Positions 9,818-18,941 of a stretch of DNA of 64,000 bases are shown piece by piece (positions within the stretch are counted from its first letter, which is position 1; each line of letters opens with the position of its first letter). A model generated the notes under the pieces. That model saw only the letters and a list, made by a program, of their open reading frames with translations, made no database searches and was not told the DNA's origin. The DNA is from Fusobacterium mortiferum ATCC 9817 (lineage in GTDB: Bacteria; Fusobacteriota; Fusobacteriia; Fusobacteriales; Fusobacteriaceae), in NCBI RefSeq assembly GCF_000158195.2, contig NZ_GL987994.1, positions 368,343-432,342 of the forward strand. The letters run 5' to 3'. The position numbers and the translations under genes are program-made.

Positions 9818-11224
9818 ATGATAAGTTTTATGAACGAAGATTTTTTACTAAAAAATGAAGTGAGTAAAAAATTATATCATGAATATGCAAAAGATATGCC
9901 TATCTTTGATTACCATTGTCATTTGAACCCAAAAGAGATAGCAGAAAATAAAGGATATGATAACTTAACACAAATATGGCTATATGGAGATCACTATAAG
10001 TGGAGAGCCATGAGAAGTAATGGAATAGATGAAAAATATATTACAGGAGATGCCAGTGATTATGAGAAATTTCTAGCTTTTGTTGAGACAATAGAGTATT
10101 GTTTTGGAAATCCACTATATCATTGGTCACATTTAGAGTTAAAAAGATTCTTTGGAATAGATGAAGTAATAAATAGAAAAAATGCAGAAGTTATTTGGAA
10201 TAAAGCAAATGAGCTTTTAAGAACACCAGAGTTTACAACTAAAAATTTAATAAAGAGAGCTAATGTAACAGCACTTTGTACAACAGATGATCCAATTGAT
10301 TCTCTAGAGTACCATTTAGAGATAGCTCAAGATAAAGAGTTTGGAGTAAAAGTATTACCTACATATAGACCAGATAAGGCTATGGGAATAGAAAAAACTG
10401 GATATGTAGAGTATGTAGGAAAATTAGCTGAAGTAAGTGGAATAGCCATAAACTCTTTTAGAACTTTTGTAGAAGCATTAAAAGAAAGAGTTAAATTTTT
10501 CGTGGAGAGAGGTTGCTTAGTTACAGATTTAAGTTTAGAGGAACCATTTTTCAAAATAGTAAATGAAGAGGAAATAGAAAGAATTTTCCAAAAAGCTTTA
10601 ACTGGAGCAGAGTTAACAGCAGAAGAGAGAGAAGCTTATAAAACAATGCTATTTGTAGAGTTAGGAAGAGAATATAAAAAATATGATTTAGGAATGCAAA
10701 TTCATATGGGAGCTCTAAGAAATAATAATAGTAGAATGTTTGATAAATTAGGAGCAGATATAGGAATGGACTCAATAGCAGATAATAATTATGCTAAGTC
10801 ATTATCATCTCTATTAAATGAGTTAGAAAAAACAGGAGAGCTACCTAAGACAATTCTTTACTGTTTAAATCCTAAGGATAATGAAGTGCTAGGAACTATG
10901 ATAGGAAACTTCCAATGTGGAGAGATGCCAGGTAAGATGCAATTTGGTTCTGGTTGGTGGTTCTTAGATCAAAAAGATGGAATGATAAAACAGATGATAG
11001 CACTAGCAAACTTAGGATTACTTAGAAGATTTGTAGGAATGTTAACTGACTCAAGAAGTTTTATCTCTTACACAAGACATGAGTACTTTAGAAGAATTAT
11101 GTGTAATCTAATTGGTACTTGGGTAGAAGAGGGAGAAGTTCCATTTGATGAAGAGATTTTAAAAGCTATGGTACAAGAGATTTGTTACTTAAATGCTAAA
11201 AATTATTTTAAATTAAAAATATAG
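9818..11224 (+). CDS. uxaC: Glucuronate/galacturonate isomerase UxaC (copy 2)
   Basis: Second uronate isomerase, 468 aa, colinear with copy 1 throughout (YDYHCHLNPKEI, LYGDHYKWRAMRSNG, CTTDDPIDSLEYH, LTDSRSFISYTRHEYFRRI). It opens the second operon behind its own promoter and a GAGGAGG site. It is followed by uxuA and uxuB, which act on fructuronate products. This suggests that copy 2 serves the glucuronate branch and copy 1, next to uxaA/uxaB, the galacturonate branch. That split is inferred from order only; both copies keep the family motifs. Confidence 0.93.
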   Translation: MISFMNEDFLLKNEVSKKLYHEYAKDMPIFDYHCHLNPKEIAENKGYDNLTQIWLYGDHYKWRAMRSNGIDEKYITGDASDYEKFLAFVETIEYCFGNPLYHWSHLELKRFFGIDEVINRKNAEVIWNKANELLRTPEFTTKNLIKRANVTALCTTDDPIDSLEYHLEIAQDKEFGVKVLPTYRPDKAMGIEKTGYVEYVGKLAEVSGIAINSFRTFVEALKERVKFFVERGCLVTDLSLEEPFFKIVNEEEIERIFQKALTGAELTAEEREAYKTMLFVELGREYKKYDLGMQIHMGALRNNNSRMFDKLGADIGMDSIADNNYAKSLSSLLNELEKTGELPKTILYCLNPKDNEVLGTMIGNFQCGEMPGKMQFGSGWWFLDQKDGMIKQMIALANLGLLRRFVGMLTDSRSFISYTRHEYFRRIMCNLIGTWVEEGEVPFDEEILKAMVQEICYLNAKNYFKLKI

Positions 11225-11258
11225 AAATTAAAAATATATAGATTTTAAGGAGGAGTAA

Positions 11259-12308
11259 ATGAAATTATCATTTAGATGGTATGGAGACTCAGACCCAGTA
11301 AGTCTTCAATACATAAAACAAATACCTACTATGCATAGTATAGTTACAGCTATCTATGATGTACCAGTAGGACAAGTATGGGAAATGGACAAGATATTAG
11401 CTCTTAAAGAGAAGGTTGAAAAAGCTGGATTAAAATTTGAGGTAATAGAGAGTGTTCCTGTACATGAAGATATAAAATTAGGATTACCTACAAGAGAGGT
11501 ATATATTGAGAACTATAAGAAAAATATAGAAAACTTAGCAAAAGCTGGAGTAAAAGTAATATGTTATAACTTCATGCCTGTATTTGACTGGACAAGATCT
11601 CAATTAGATAAAGAGTTAGAAGATGGTTCGACAGCACTAGTTTACTACAAAGACCAAGTGGATAAGTTAGATCCATTAAATAGTGAATTATCTCTACCAG
11701 GATGGGATTCAAGCTATACAAAAGAGGAGATGGCAGATTTATTTGCTAAATATAAAGCATTAGGAGAAGAGGGATTATGGGAAAATTTAAAATATTTCCT
11801 TGAGCAAATAATTCCAGTAGCAGAGCTTAATGATATTAAAATGGCTATACACCCAGATGATCCACCTTGGCCAATATTTGGATTACCGAGAATTATCACT
11901 AAAGAGGAAAATTTAGATAGATTTTTAAAATTAGTTGATAGCAAATACAATGGACTTACACTATGTACAGGTTCATTAGGATGTGCAAACTTCAATGACA
12001 TGCCAAAATTAGTAGATAAATATAGTGCTATGGGAAGAATCCATTTCATGCATGTAAGAAATGTTAAGTTATTAAATGATGGAGTAAGCTTTGAAGAGTC
12101 AGCTCATTACTCTGGTTGTGGTTCATTAGATATAGTTGAGATAATGAGAGTGTTACATAAAAATGGATTTGATGGATACTTAAGACCAGACCACGGAAGA
12201 ATGATTTGGGGAGAGACTGGAAAACCAGGATATGGATTATATGATAGAGCTTTAGGAGCAAGTTATATAACTGGAATTTGGGAAACTTTAACTAAATTAG
12301 GAAAATAG
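11259..12308 (+). CDS. uxuA: Mannonate dehydratase UxuA
   Basis: Converts D-mannonate to 2-keto-3-deoxygluconate. The protein is 349 aa, a usual length for the short bacterial form. It starts [21 protein letters not shown], typical of UxuA, and carries the conserved metal-site stretches [23 protein letters not shown] and HFMHVRN. The final stretch [23 protein letters not shown] also matches the family. A strong AAGGAGGAG site sits upstream. It lies between uxaC copy 2 and uxuB, completing the glucuronate branch. Confidence 0.95.
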   Translation: MKLSFRWYGDSDPVSLQYIKQIPTMHSIVTAIYDVPVGQVWEMDKILALKEKVEKAGLKFEVIESVPVHEDIKLGLPTREVYIENYKKNIENLAKAGVKVICYNFMPVFDWTRSQLDKELEDGSTALVYYKDQVDKLDPLNSELSLPGWDSSYTKEEMADLFAKYKALGEEGLWENLKYFLEQIIPVAELNDIKMAIHPDDPPWPIFGLPRIITKEENLDRFLKLVDSKYNGLTLCTGSLGCANFNDMPKLVDKYSAMGRIHFMHVRNVKLLNDGVSFEESAHYSGCGSLDIVEIMRVLHKNGFDGYLRPDHGRMIWGETGKPGYGLYDRALGASYITGIWETLTKLGK

Positions 12309-12338
12309 TAAAATGTATAGGATATTCAGGAGGATAAA

Positions 12339-13943
12339 ATGAAATTAAACTTAAATGAGATGAAAAATATAAAAAATATAAGTGAAGTAGTGACTCCTGC
12401 ATATGATATAGAAACTGTAAAAGAAAATACAATGAAGGCACCAAAGTGGTTACACTTTGGTGCTGGAAATATTTTCAGAGCTTATGTTGGGAAGATGCAA
12501 CAAAATCTTTTAAATAAAGGGCTTGAAAATACAGGGATTATCGTTGCAGAAAGTTTTGATACAGAGATTATAGATAAAGTGTATAAGCCACATGATAATT
12601 TAACTTTATCAGTAATTCTATCAAAGGATGGAAATTTTTCAACTGAGGTTATAGCTAGTATAGTTGAATCTTTAAAAGCTGACACAGATAAAGATACTTT
12701 AAAAGAGATAGTAAAAGCTCCAACTCTTCAAATGATCAGTTTTACAATTACTGAAAAAGGATATAACTTAAAAACTCCAAATGGAGAATATATGAAAGTT
12801 ATAGAAGAGGATTTCCAAAACTCTCCAGAAGAAGCAAAACATATAATGAGTATAGTAACTAACTTACTATATGTTAGATTTAAAGCTGGAGCAACTCCAA
12901 TTGCTTTAGTAAGCATGGATAACTGTGCTGGAAATGGAGATAGAGTAAGAGCAGCTGTTCTTGATATAGCAGAGCATTGGGTAGAAAAAGGATATGTAGA
13001 AAAAGAGTTCTTGGCTTATGTATCAGATGAAAAAAAAGTAGCTTATCCTATTTCAATGATAGATAAAATTACTCCAAGACCTGCAGAAGTAGTAAAAGAG
13101 CACCTAGAAAAATTAGGTTTTGAAGATATGAATATAGTAGTTACTTCTAAAAATACTTATACAGGAGCTTTTGTAAATGCTGAAGCACCAGAGTATTTTG
13201 TAGTAGAAGATAAATTCCCTAATGGAAGACCAGAATTAGAAAAATCAGAAGCTGGAGTATATGTAACAGATAGAGAGACAGTAGAAAAAACAGAGAGAAT
13301 GAAAGTTACAACTTGTTTAAACCCATTACATACTACACTAGCTGTATACGGTTGTCTATTAAATGAAAAAACAATATTTGATGCAGTATCTAATCCATAT
13401 TTAAATAAATTAATAAAAAATATAGGATATGGAGAGGCATTAAAAGTTGTAGATGACCCAAAAATATTAAGTCCAAAAGCATTTATAGATGAAGTTATCA
13501 ATGAGAGATTTGCTAATAAATTTATACCAGACCAACCTGAGAGGATAGCAACAGATACATCTCAAAAAGTAGGAATAAGATTTGGAGAGACTATAAAAGC
13601 ATATTTAGCAAGTGATGAATTAAATGTAGAAGATATTAGATATATACCACTTGTATATGCTGGATGGTTTAGATATTTATTAGGAATTGATGATAATGGA
13701 AATGAAAGAAGTATTAGTCCAGATCCTATGTTAGATATGTTAAAAGAAAAAATGGCAGGAATAGAGTTTGGAAAACCTGAAACTTATAAGGGGCAACTAA
13801 GAGAAATCTTAAAAAATAGGATGATATTTGGAGTGGATTTAGAAGAAGTAGGAATGGCTGACAGAGTAGAAAAATATTTTGTAGAGATGTTGGCTGGAAA
13901 AGATGCAGTAGTAAATACATTAAAAAAATATTTAGGAGAATAG
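12339..13943 (+). CDS. uxuB: Mannonate oxidoreductase UxuB-like (fructuronate reductase)
   Basis: Mannitol dehydrogenase family protein, 534 aa, expected to reduce D-fructuronate to D-mannonate with NADH. The N-terminal stretch HFGAGNIFRAYVG is the nucleotide-binding region. The C-terminal catalytic helix holds the CLNPLHTTLAVYGCLL segment, the family's K/N-x-x-H region. It is longer than UxaB in the same window and belongs to the longer UxuB-type group. Position after uxuA supports the call. An AGGAGGATAA site precedes the ATG, and the TRAP transporter genes follow after 10 bases. Confidence 0.87.
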   Translation: MKLNLNEMKNIKNISEVVTPAYDIETVKENTMKAPKWLHFGAGNIFRAYVGKMQQNLLNKGLENTGIIVAESFDTEIIDKVYKPHDNLTLSVILSKDGNFSTEVIASIVESLKADTDKDTLKEIVKAPTLQMISFTITEKGYNLKTPNGEYMKVIEEDFQNSPEEAKHIMSIVTNLLYVRFKAGATPIALVSMDNCAGNGDRVRAAVLDIAEHWVEKGYVEKEFLAYVSDEKKVAYPISMIDKITPRPAEVVKEHLEKLGFEDMNIVVTSKNTYTGAFVNAEAPEYFVVEDKFPNGRPELEKSEAGVYVTDRETVEKTERMKVTTCLNPLHTTLAVYGCLLNEKTIFDAVSNPYLNKLIKNIGYGEALKVVDDPKILSPKAFIDEVINERFANKFIPDQPERIATDTSQKVGIRFGETIKAYLASDELNVEDIRYIPLVYAGWFRYLLGIDDNGNERSISPDPMLDMLKEKMAGIEFGKPETYKGQLREILKNRMIFGVDLEEVGMADRVEKYFVEMLAGKDAVVNTLKKYLGE

Positions 13944-13953
13944 AGGAGGAAAG

Positions 13954-14970
13954 ATGAAAAAGTTTTTAAATCTATTACTAATAGTAACTTGTTTATTTAT
14001 TCTTGGAGCTTGTGGAAAAGGAGATAATAGAAGAATTATTAGGATATCTCATAACCAAGCACAGGACCATCCTACAAATATAGGATTATTAGCATTTGAA
14101 GAGTTTATAGAAAGTAAACTTGGAGATAAGTATGATGTACAAGTATTCCCTAATGAATTACTAGGTTCACAAGTAAATACAGTTGAGTTAACACAAACAG
14201 GAGCAATAGATTTTGCTGTAGCAAGTAATGCTATATTAGAAAGTTTTGATAATATCTATCAAATATTTAACTTACCATATCTGTTTGATAGCCCAGAACA
14301 TTACCATGCTGTAATGGATAATGCAGAATTGATAGAGCCTATTTTTACATCTACTGAAAAATCAGGATTTGAAGCAGTTACTTGGTTAGATGCAGGAACT
14401 AGAAACTTTTATACAGTAAAAAAACCTATTAATACACCTGATGATTTAAAAGGATTAAAAATTAGAGTACAACAAAGTGCTTCAAATATAAGAATGATGG
14501 AATTATTTGGAGGAGCAGCAACTCCTATGGGATTTGGAGAAGTTTATACAGCTTTACAACAAAGCGTAATAGATGGAGCAGAAAATAATGAGTTAGCTAT
14601 AACAAGTAATAAACATGGAGAGGTAGCTAAGTATTATTCATATAATATGCACCAAATGGTTCCAGATATTTTAATAGGAAACTTAAAATTCTTAAATGGA
14701 CTTTCTCCAGAAGAGAGAGAAATATTTAATGAAGGATTTAGATTGATATCAAAAGTTCAAAGAGAAGCTTGGACAGAATCAGTTGAGAAAGCTAAAGCAC
14801 AAGCTCAAAATGATATGAATGTGCAATTTATCTATCCAGATGTAGCTCTATTTAAAGAGAGAGTTTTACCATTACATGGAGAGGTATTAGAAGCAACTCC
14901 TAAATTAAAACCTATTTATGATAAAATTCAAGAGATAGGAAAACAAATAAAAGAGGGAGGGAATAACTAA
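13954..14970 (+). CDS. TRAP transporter substrate-binding lipoprotein (DctP family)
   Basis: Periplasmic solute-binding component of a tripartite ATP-independent transporter, 338 aa. The signal peptide ends in the lipobox LGAC, so C20 is the lipidated cysteine. The DctP-family core includes a conserved arginine in KGLKIRVQQS, which usually contacts the substrate carboxylate, followed by GAATPMGFGEVYTALQQSVIDGAEN. It overlaps dctQ by one base. Placement behind uronate genes implies a hexuronate such as galacturonate, glucuronate or tagaturonate as substrate. The substrate is inferred. Confidence 0.9.
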   Translation: MKKFLNLLLIVTCLFILGACGKGDNRRIIRISHNQAQDHPTNIGLLAFEEFIESKLGDKYDVQVFPNELLGSQVNTVELTQTGAIDFAVASNAILESFDNIYQIFNLPYLFDSPEHYHAVMDNAELIEPIFTSTEKSGFEAVTWLDAGTRNFYTVKKPINTPDDLKGLKIRVQQSASNIRMMELFGGAATPMGFGEVYTALQQSVIDGAENNELAITSNKHGEVAKYYSYNMHQMVPDILIGNLKFLNGLSPEEREIFNEGFRLISKVQREAWTESVEKAKAQAQNDMNVQFIYPDVALFKERVLPLHGEVLEATPKLKPIYDKIQEIGKQIKEGGNN

Positions 14971-15449
14971 TGAATAATTTAAGAAATGCCCTTGATAAAA
15001 TAATTATTGGAATATGTGTAATCTTATTTATGTTTATGACAGTGGTAGGAACTTATCAAATAACTTCAAGATATGTATTAAAAGATCCAAGTACAATATC
15101 TGAAGAATTAATATCTTATTCTTTTGCTTGGATGTCAATGTTTGCAGCTTCTTATGTATTTGGAAAAAGAGATCATATGCGTATGGTATTTTTCGTAGAA
15201 AGATATTCTAAAAAAATTCAATTGAATATTGCTATTTTATCAGAGATAGTAGTTTTATTATTCGCTTTTGGAGTATTAGTATGTGGAGGAAAAGCTATAA
15301 CTACATTAACTATGACTCAAATTTCTCCAGCTCTTAGAGTATCAATGGGATATGTATATTCTGTACTTCCAACTTGTGGAGTAATTACTTCAATATACTC
15401 TATTTTAAATATAGTAGATTTATTAAAAAAAGTTAAAGAGGAGGCATAG
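14970..15449 (+). CDS. TRAP transporter small permease (DctQ family)
   Basis: Small membrane subunit, 159 aa, with four predicted hydrophobic segments (about residues 13-35, 50-65, 85-105 and 125-150). The stretch SEELISYSFAWMSMFAASYVFGKRDHMRM is typical of DctQ. It starts on the last base of the dctP stop and ends two bases before dctM. It anchors and assists the large permease in sodium-coupled uptake. Confidence 0.9.
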   Translation: MNNLRNALDKIIIGICVILFMFMTVVGTYQITSRYVLKDPSTISEELISYSFAWMSMFAASYVFGKRDHMRMVFFVERYSKKIQLNIAILSEIVVLLFAFGVLVCGGKAITTLTMTQISPALRVSMGYVYSVLPTCGVITSIYSILNIVDLLKKVKEEA

Positions 15450-15451
15450 GA

Positions 15452-16756
15452 ATGGTACTTACAACAGCTTTAATAATGTTTATAGTTTTAGTAATAACTT
15501 TATTATTAGGATTTCCTATTGCTATTAGTATAGGATTATCTTCAATATTAGCAATATTACCATCATTAGCTTTTGATAATACATTAGTAACAGGAGCTCA
15601 AAGAATATTTTCAGGAATTTCAAACTTTACTTTGATAGCTATACCATTTTTCATCCTTGCTGGAAATATAATGAACCAAGGGGGAATAGCTAAGAAGCTT
15701 GTATCATTTGCTCAATCATTAACAGGAAGAATACCTGGTTCTCTTATGCAAACAAATATTTTAGCTAATATGATGTTTGGAGCAATATCAGGTTCAGCAA
15801 CTGCTGCTTGTGCTGCTATGGGAGGAATTTTACTTCCTATGGAAGAGGAACAAGGATATGATAAAAAATTAGGAGCAACAGCAAATATAGCATCAGCTCC
15901 AACAGGATTATTAATTCCACCATCAAACTCATTGATAGTATATTCATTAGTAAGTGGAGGAACTTCAGTAGCTGCTCTATTTATGGCAGGATACCTACCT
16001 GGAATTTTATGGGGAATAGGATGTATGGCTCTTACTTTATATTTATGTAAAGCTAAAGGAATGAAGGGTACAAATAATTTTAAATTAAAAGTTGTACTAG
16101 TAACTTTTATAGATGCTTTACCATCACTTGCACTGATTATTATAGTAATTGGAGGAATTATTAAAGGAATATTTACTCCAACAGAGGGTTCTGTAGTAGC
16201 AGTAGTTTATACATTAATTCTTTCAATGTTATTTTATAGAACAATAACTATAAAAGGATTAATTGAAATATTTGCTGAGAGTGCTAAAATGACAGGAATT
16301 ATAGTATTCCTAATAGGAGTATCTACAATAATGTCTTGGGTAATGGCATTTACAGGTGTACCTCAAGCAATATCAAGTTTAATTTTAGGATTAACAAATA
16401 ATAAATTCTTAATTCTTTTATTAATGAACTTATTATTACTATTTATAGGAACATTTATGGATGTAACACCAGCAATACTTATATTTACTCCAATATTCTT
16501 ACCAATAGTTCAATCTTTTGGAATGAGTGCTGTACAATTTGGAATAATAATAGTATTTAACCTATGTATAGGAAATATTACTCCACCAGTTGGAAATACT
16601 CTATTTGTTGGAGTAAAAGTTGGAAATTTAAAAATAGAAGATGTAATGGGACAGCTTATAAAATATTATGTAGTAATAATAATAGTACTTATGTTAGTAA
16701 CTTATATTCCAGCTATTTCAATGTATCTACCAACTATTGGAGGATTTGTAAAATAA
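15452..16756 (+). CDS. TRAP transporter large permease (DctM family)
   Basis: Large membrane subunit, 434 aa, with about twelve hydrophobic helices. Family landmarks are the N-terminal FPIAISIGLSS, the GSATAACAAMGGILLPMEEEQGY loop, PTGLLIPPSN and ITPPVGNTLFVG. It performs the ion-coupled transport step for the solute delivered by the DctP-like lipoprotein. A GAGGAGG site lies within the end of dctQ. It is the last gene of operon 2; the terminator that follows is split by an insertion sequence. Confidence 0.92.
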   Translation: MVLTTALIMFIVLVITLLLGFPIAISIGLSSILAILPSLAFDNTLVTGAQRIFSGISNFTLIAIPFFILAGNIMNQGGIAKKLVSFAQSLTGRIPGSLMQTNILANMMFGAISGSATAACAAMGGILLPMEEEQGYDKKLGATANIASAPTGLLIPPSNSLIVYSLVSGGTSVAALFMAGYLPGILWGIGCMALTLYLCKAKGMKGTNNFKLKVVLVTFIDALPSLALIIIVIGGIIKGIFTPTEGSVVAVVYTLILSMLFYRTITIKGLIEIFAESAKMTGIIVFLIGVSTIMSWVMAFTGVPQAISSLILGLTNNKFLILLLMNLLLLFIGTFMDVTPAILIFTPIFLPIVQSFGMSAVQFGIIIVFNLCIGNITPPVGNTLFVGVKVGNLKIEDVMGQLIKYYVVIIIVLMLVTYIPAISMYLPTIGGFVK

Positions 16757-16760
16757 TAAA

Positions 16761-16772
16761 AAAAAGGGCTTT
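16761..16772 (+). terminator. Left arm of a terminator split by the IS
   Basis: AAAAAGGGC followed by TTT is the left arm and part of the loop of a hairpin. Its partner GCCC plus a T-run is at 18226-18236, beyond the insertion. With the IS removed and one TTT copy dropped, the sequence becomes AAAAAGGGC-TTTT-GCCCTTTTT, a compact bidirectional terminator. The AAAAGGG arm can now pair instead with CCCTTTT at 16783-16789 inside the IS end, which may restore termination. Confidence 0.7.
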
Positions 16773-16804
16773 TGTAGTGAACCCCTTTTCTTAGACACTA
16801 TTAT

Positions 16805-17602
16805 TTAATTATTGATTAATAAGGATTGATTCCTGTATTCTGCAGGACTTAATCCTTTTAATTTTACCTTTATCCTTTTATTATTATAATAATCTATATA
16901 TTCTTCTATTGCTAACTTTAAGTCTTCAATATTTTTGTAATTATTTTCTTCTCCATAAAACATTTCTGATTTCATTATTCCAAAGAAACTTTCCATTAGT
17001 CCATTATCTAAACTATTCCCTTTTCTTGACATACTTTGAATTATATTTTTTTCTTCTAATATTTTAGTATAAAAACTATGCTGATATTGCCAACCTTGGT
17101 CACTATGAAATATTAATTTTTCTATCTCTTTATTGCTACTAAATGCTTTATCTAACATATCTATTATTTGATTTGAATTAGGAGTTGACGATATACTGTA
17201 TGAAACTATATATCTTCCGTAAGCATCTAATATTGGAGATAAGTATATTTTATTTCCTCTTAAATTAAATTCTGTTACATCAGTAAACCATTTTTCATTT
17301 GGTTTATTTGCTTCAAAATTTCTTTTAATGTGATTATCAGCAATTTTTCCAATAGTTCCTTGATAAGAAGAATATTTCCTTTTTTTACGCGTAATACTAT
17401 GTAAATTTAATTTATTCATTAGTCTTAAAACTTTCTTATGGTTGATATTTATTCCTTGATTTTTAAGTTCTAATGTAATTCTACGATATCCATATCTCTT
17501 TTTATTTTCATAAAATATCTCTTTGATTTTATCAATAATATCTTGATTTTTTAAGTCTTTATCTTCTTTATTTACATAGAAATAGTATGTAGCTCTTGAC
17601 AC
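16805..17602 (-). CDS. IS3-family transposase orfB (DDE integrase domain)
   Basis: Integrase-like half of the IS150-type transposase, 265 aa from the first internal ATG. Catalytic residues are visible: D in WFTDVTEF, D in IFHSDQGWQY and E in NGLMESFFGIMKSE. The frame stays open upstream for about 20 further codons (TEFRAKYPLKILLEISGVSRATYY), as expected if translation normally enters by a -1 frameshift from orfA rather than at this ATG. The HTH_21-type region is at residues 15-60. Since orfA is broken, little full-length OrfAB should be made. Confidence 0.85.
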   Translation of the reverse strand: MSRATYYFYVNKEDKDLKNQDIIDKIKEIFYENKKRYGYRRITLELKNQGININHKKVLRLMNKLNLHSITRKKRKYSSYQGTIGKIADNHIKRNFEANKPNEKWFTDVTEFNLRGNKIYLSPILDAYGRYIVSYSISSTPNSNQIIDMLDKAFSSNKEIEKLIFHSDQGWQYQHSFYTKILEEKNIIQSMSRKGNSLDNGLMESFFGIMKSEMFYGEENNYKNIEDLKLAIEEYIDYYNNKRIKVKLKGLSPAEYRNQSLLINN

Positions 17603-17658
17603 TCCAGATATTTCAAGTAATATTTTTAAAGGATATTTGGCTCTAAATTCAGTTATTA

Positions 17659-18170
17659 CTATGGTTTTATCTTCTCTTGTTGTTCCTTTTCCTGAACTAG
17701 AGCATTTAACTTTTTTAGGTATTCATTTTCAGTCTTTAAATACAAAATTTCTTTTTCTAAATCTTTAATTTTTTCTTTATTAGTTCTTGTTTTATTATAT
17801 TTCTTTACCTAGTCATAGTTTTTGGTTTTCTCCCTTTTTTCTTCTCTATGACATTATAGCAGTTTTCTTTGTATTTTTTAATCCAATTTGTTAAAATTCC
17901 TGTTGAACTTAATCCAATATCAATTGCGACAGATAAGAGGGATTCATTATTTGTTAATATTCTATTAATAGTTAGCTCTTTAAACTCTTTAGAATAATAA
18001 CGATTTTTATCATCTCTAAGAATAGAATACCCATGTCTATCTATGAGTCTAATTAAATACTCAATATTGTGAATATTAATATTGAAGTTTAAAGCTAAAG
18101 ATTTTATAGTTTCCCCATTTCATCTTCTCTCATAAATTTCAATTTTTTGTTCTTTTGTTAATTTAGCCAT
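17659..18170 (-). pseudogene. IS3-family transposase orfA, inactivated
   Basis: Begins at ATG 18170 with MAKLTKEQKIEIYERR, the usual start of Fusobacterium IS150-type orfA. It is stopped by TGA at 18120-18122 (codon 17). Reading resumes NGETIKSLALNFNINIHNI, then meets TAA at 17805-17807. After a frameshift close to that point the coiled-coil tail KEKIKDLEKEILYLKTENEY continues to TAG at 17659-17661. The two lesions make it a pseudogene. It supplies the helix-turn-helix and leucine-zipper part of the transposase when intact. Confidence 0.8.
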
Positions 18171-18221
18171 AAAAAAACTACACCCTCCATCTTAGATGTC
18201 TAAGATTTTGGGTGCAGTACA

Positions 18222-18236
18222 TTTTGCCCTTTTTTT
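18222..18236 (+). terminator. Right arm of the IS-split terminator
   Basis: TTTT-GCCC-TTTTTTT, the right half of the hairpin whose left half is at 16761-16772. It overlaps the TAA of the converging GntR gene, which implies that the original hairpin served both directions. Confidence 0.65.
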
Positions 18237-18924
18237 ATTTGAAATATTCAGGATATTTATCTAAATAATTATTAATTACATGCTTAAATTTTGAAAGATG
18301 TTCCGAGATTAAATTGTCAATATTTTCAGTTGTTTTATTTTTTATAATATCAATAATATCATGATGTTGTTCATAAGTTTTAGTGGCACTAAACTTTTCT
18401 AGTGCATCAATAAGTCTAAGTCTATCATAATGTGTAGCTAATCTTTTTACACTTTTCCAAACATTTTTTTTATTATAATAATAAAAAATTAAAGCATGCA
18501 ACTCATTATCTAAGTCAAAAAATTTATGTAAGTCTTCTTCAAAATCAATTATAATTTTTTGATAAGCTAGATTTTTTTCTAACTCTCTAATTAACTCTTT
18601 AGAATTTTTATCAGAGCAAGCCAATTTTAAAATCTCTTTTTCACAAAGCGCTCTTAAAAAAACAGCCTCATCAACTAAATTTAAATCTATCTTAGAAACA
18701 AAGGATCCTTTTTGTGGAAAAACATCTATAAGTTTTTCTTCAGATAATCTAACAATAGCTTCTCTTACAGGGGTACGACTTACATTAAGTTGATTTCCTA
18801 ACTCTACTTCACTAATACATTCTCCAGGTTTTAGATTGAGAGTCATAATATTTTCTTTAATAACTCTATAGATAAACTCTCGATTATTTTCATTTTTCTT
18901 TTTAGTGGTATTTTCTAATAACAT
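18235..18924 (-). CDS. GntR/FCD-family regulator (UxuR/ExuR-like)
   Basis: Transcription regulator, 229 aa. The N-terminal winged helix (about 15-80) includes the recognition helix VSRTPVREAIVRLSEEKLI, and an all-helical FCD ligand domain follows with metal-binding His positions (HALIF, HYDRLR, HHDII). FCD regulators commonly sense uronates. It converges on the uronate operon, and a GTATAC-type operator candidate lies at the operon 2 promoter, so control of uronate genes is likely. The effector is unknown. It lies 17 bases downstream of the IclR gene, in the same direction, so the two are probably cotranscribed. Confidence 0.85.
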   Translation of the reverse strand: MLLENTTKKKNENNREFIYRVIKENIMTLNLKPGECISEVELGNQLNVSRTPVREAIVRLSEEKLIDVFPQKGSFVSKIDLNLVDEAVFLRALCEKEILKLACSDKNSKELIRELEKNLAYQKIIIDFEEDLHKFFDLDNELHALIFYYYNKKNVWKSVKRLATHYDRLRLIDALEKFSATKTYEQHHDIIDIIKNKTTENIDNLISEHLSKFKHVINNYLDKYPEYFK

Positions 18925-18941
18925 ATTTTCTTTTCACCTTT

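Larger units (their letters stand above)
16773..18221 (-). mobile_element. IS150-like IS3-family insertion sequence, degenerate
   Basis: Element of 1449 bp. The left end begins TGTAGTGAACCCC and the inward-read right end begins TGTACTGCACCC; both continue to TCTTAGACA about 17 bases in, so the ends are imperfect inverted repeats. A TTT direct repeat flanks it (16770-16772 and 18222-18224), the 3-bp duplication expected of IS150 relatives. It encodes orfA and orfB on the minus strand. OrfB is intact with its DDE triad, but orfA has an in-frame stop and a frameshift, so the copy is probably immobile. It sits in the loop of a terminator. Confidence 0.88.

Noticed and set aside
18120-18122. In-frame TGA in the IS orfA as a possible selenocysteine codon
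   Set aside because: The gene also has a TAA and a frameshift further on, transposase orfA has no Cys at this site, and no suitable hairpin is evident. It is a nonsense mutation.
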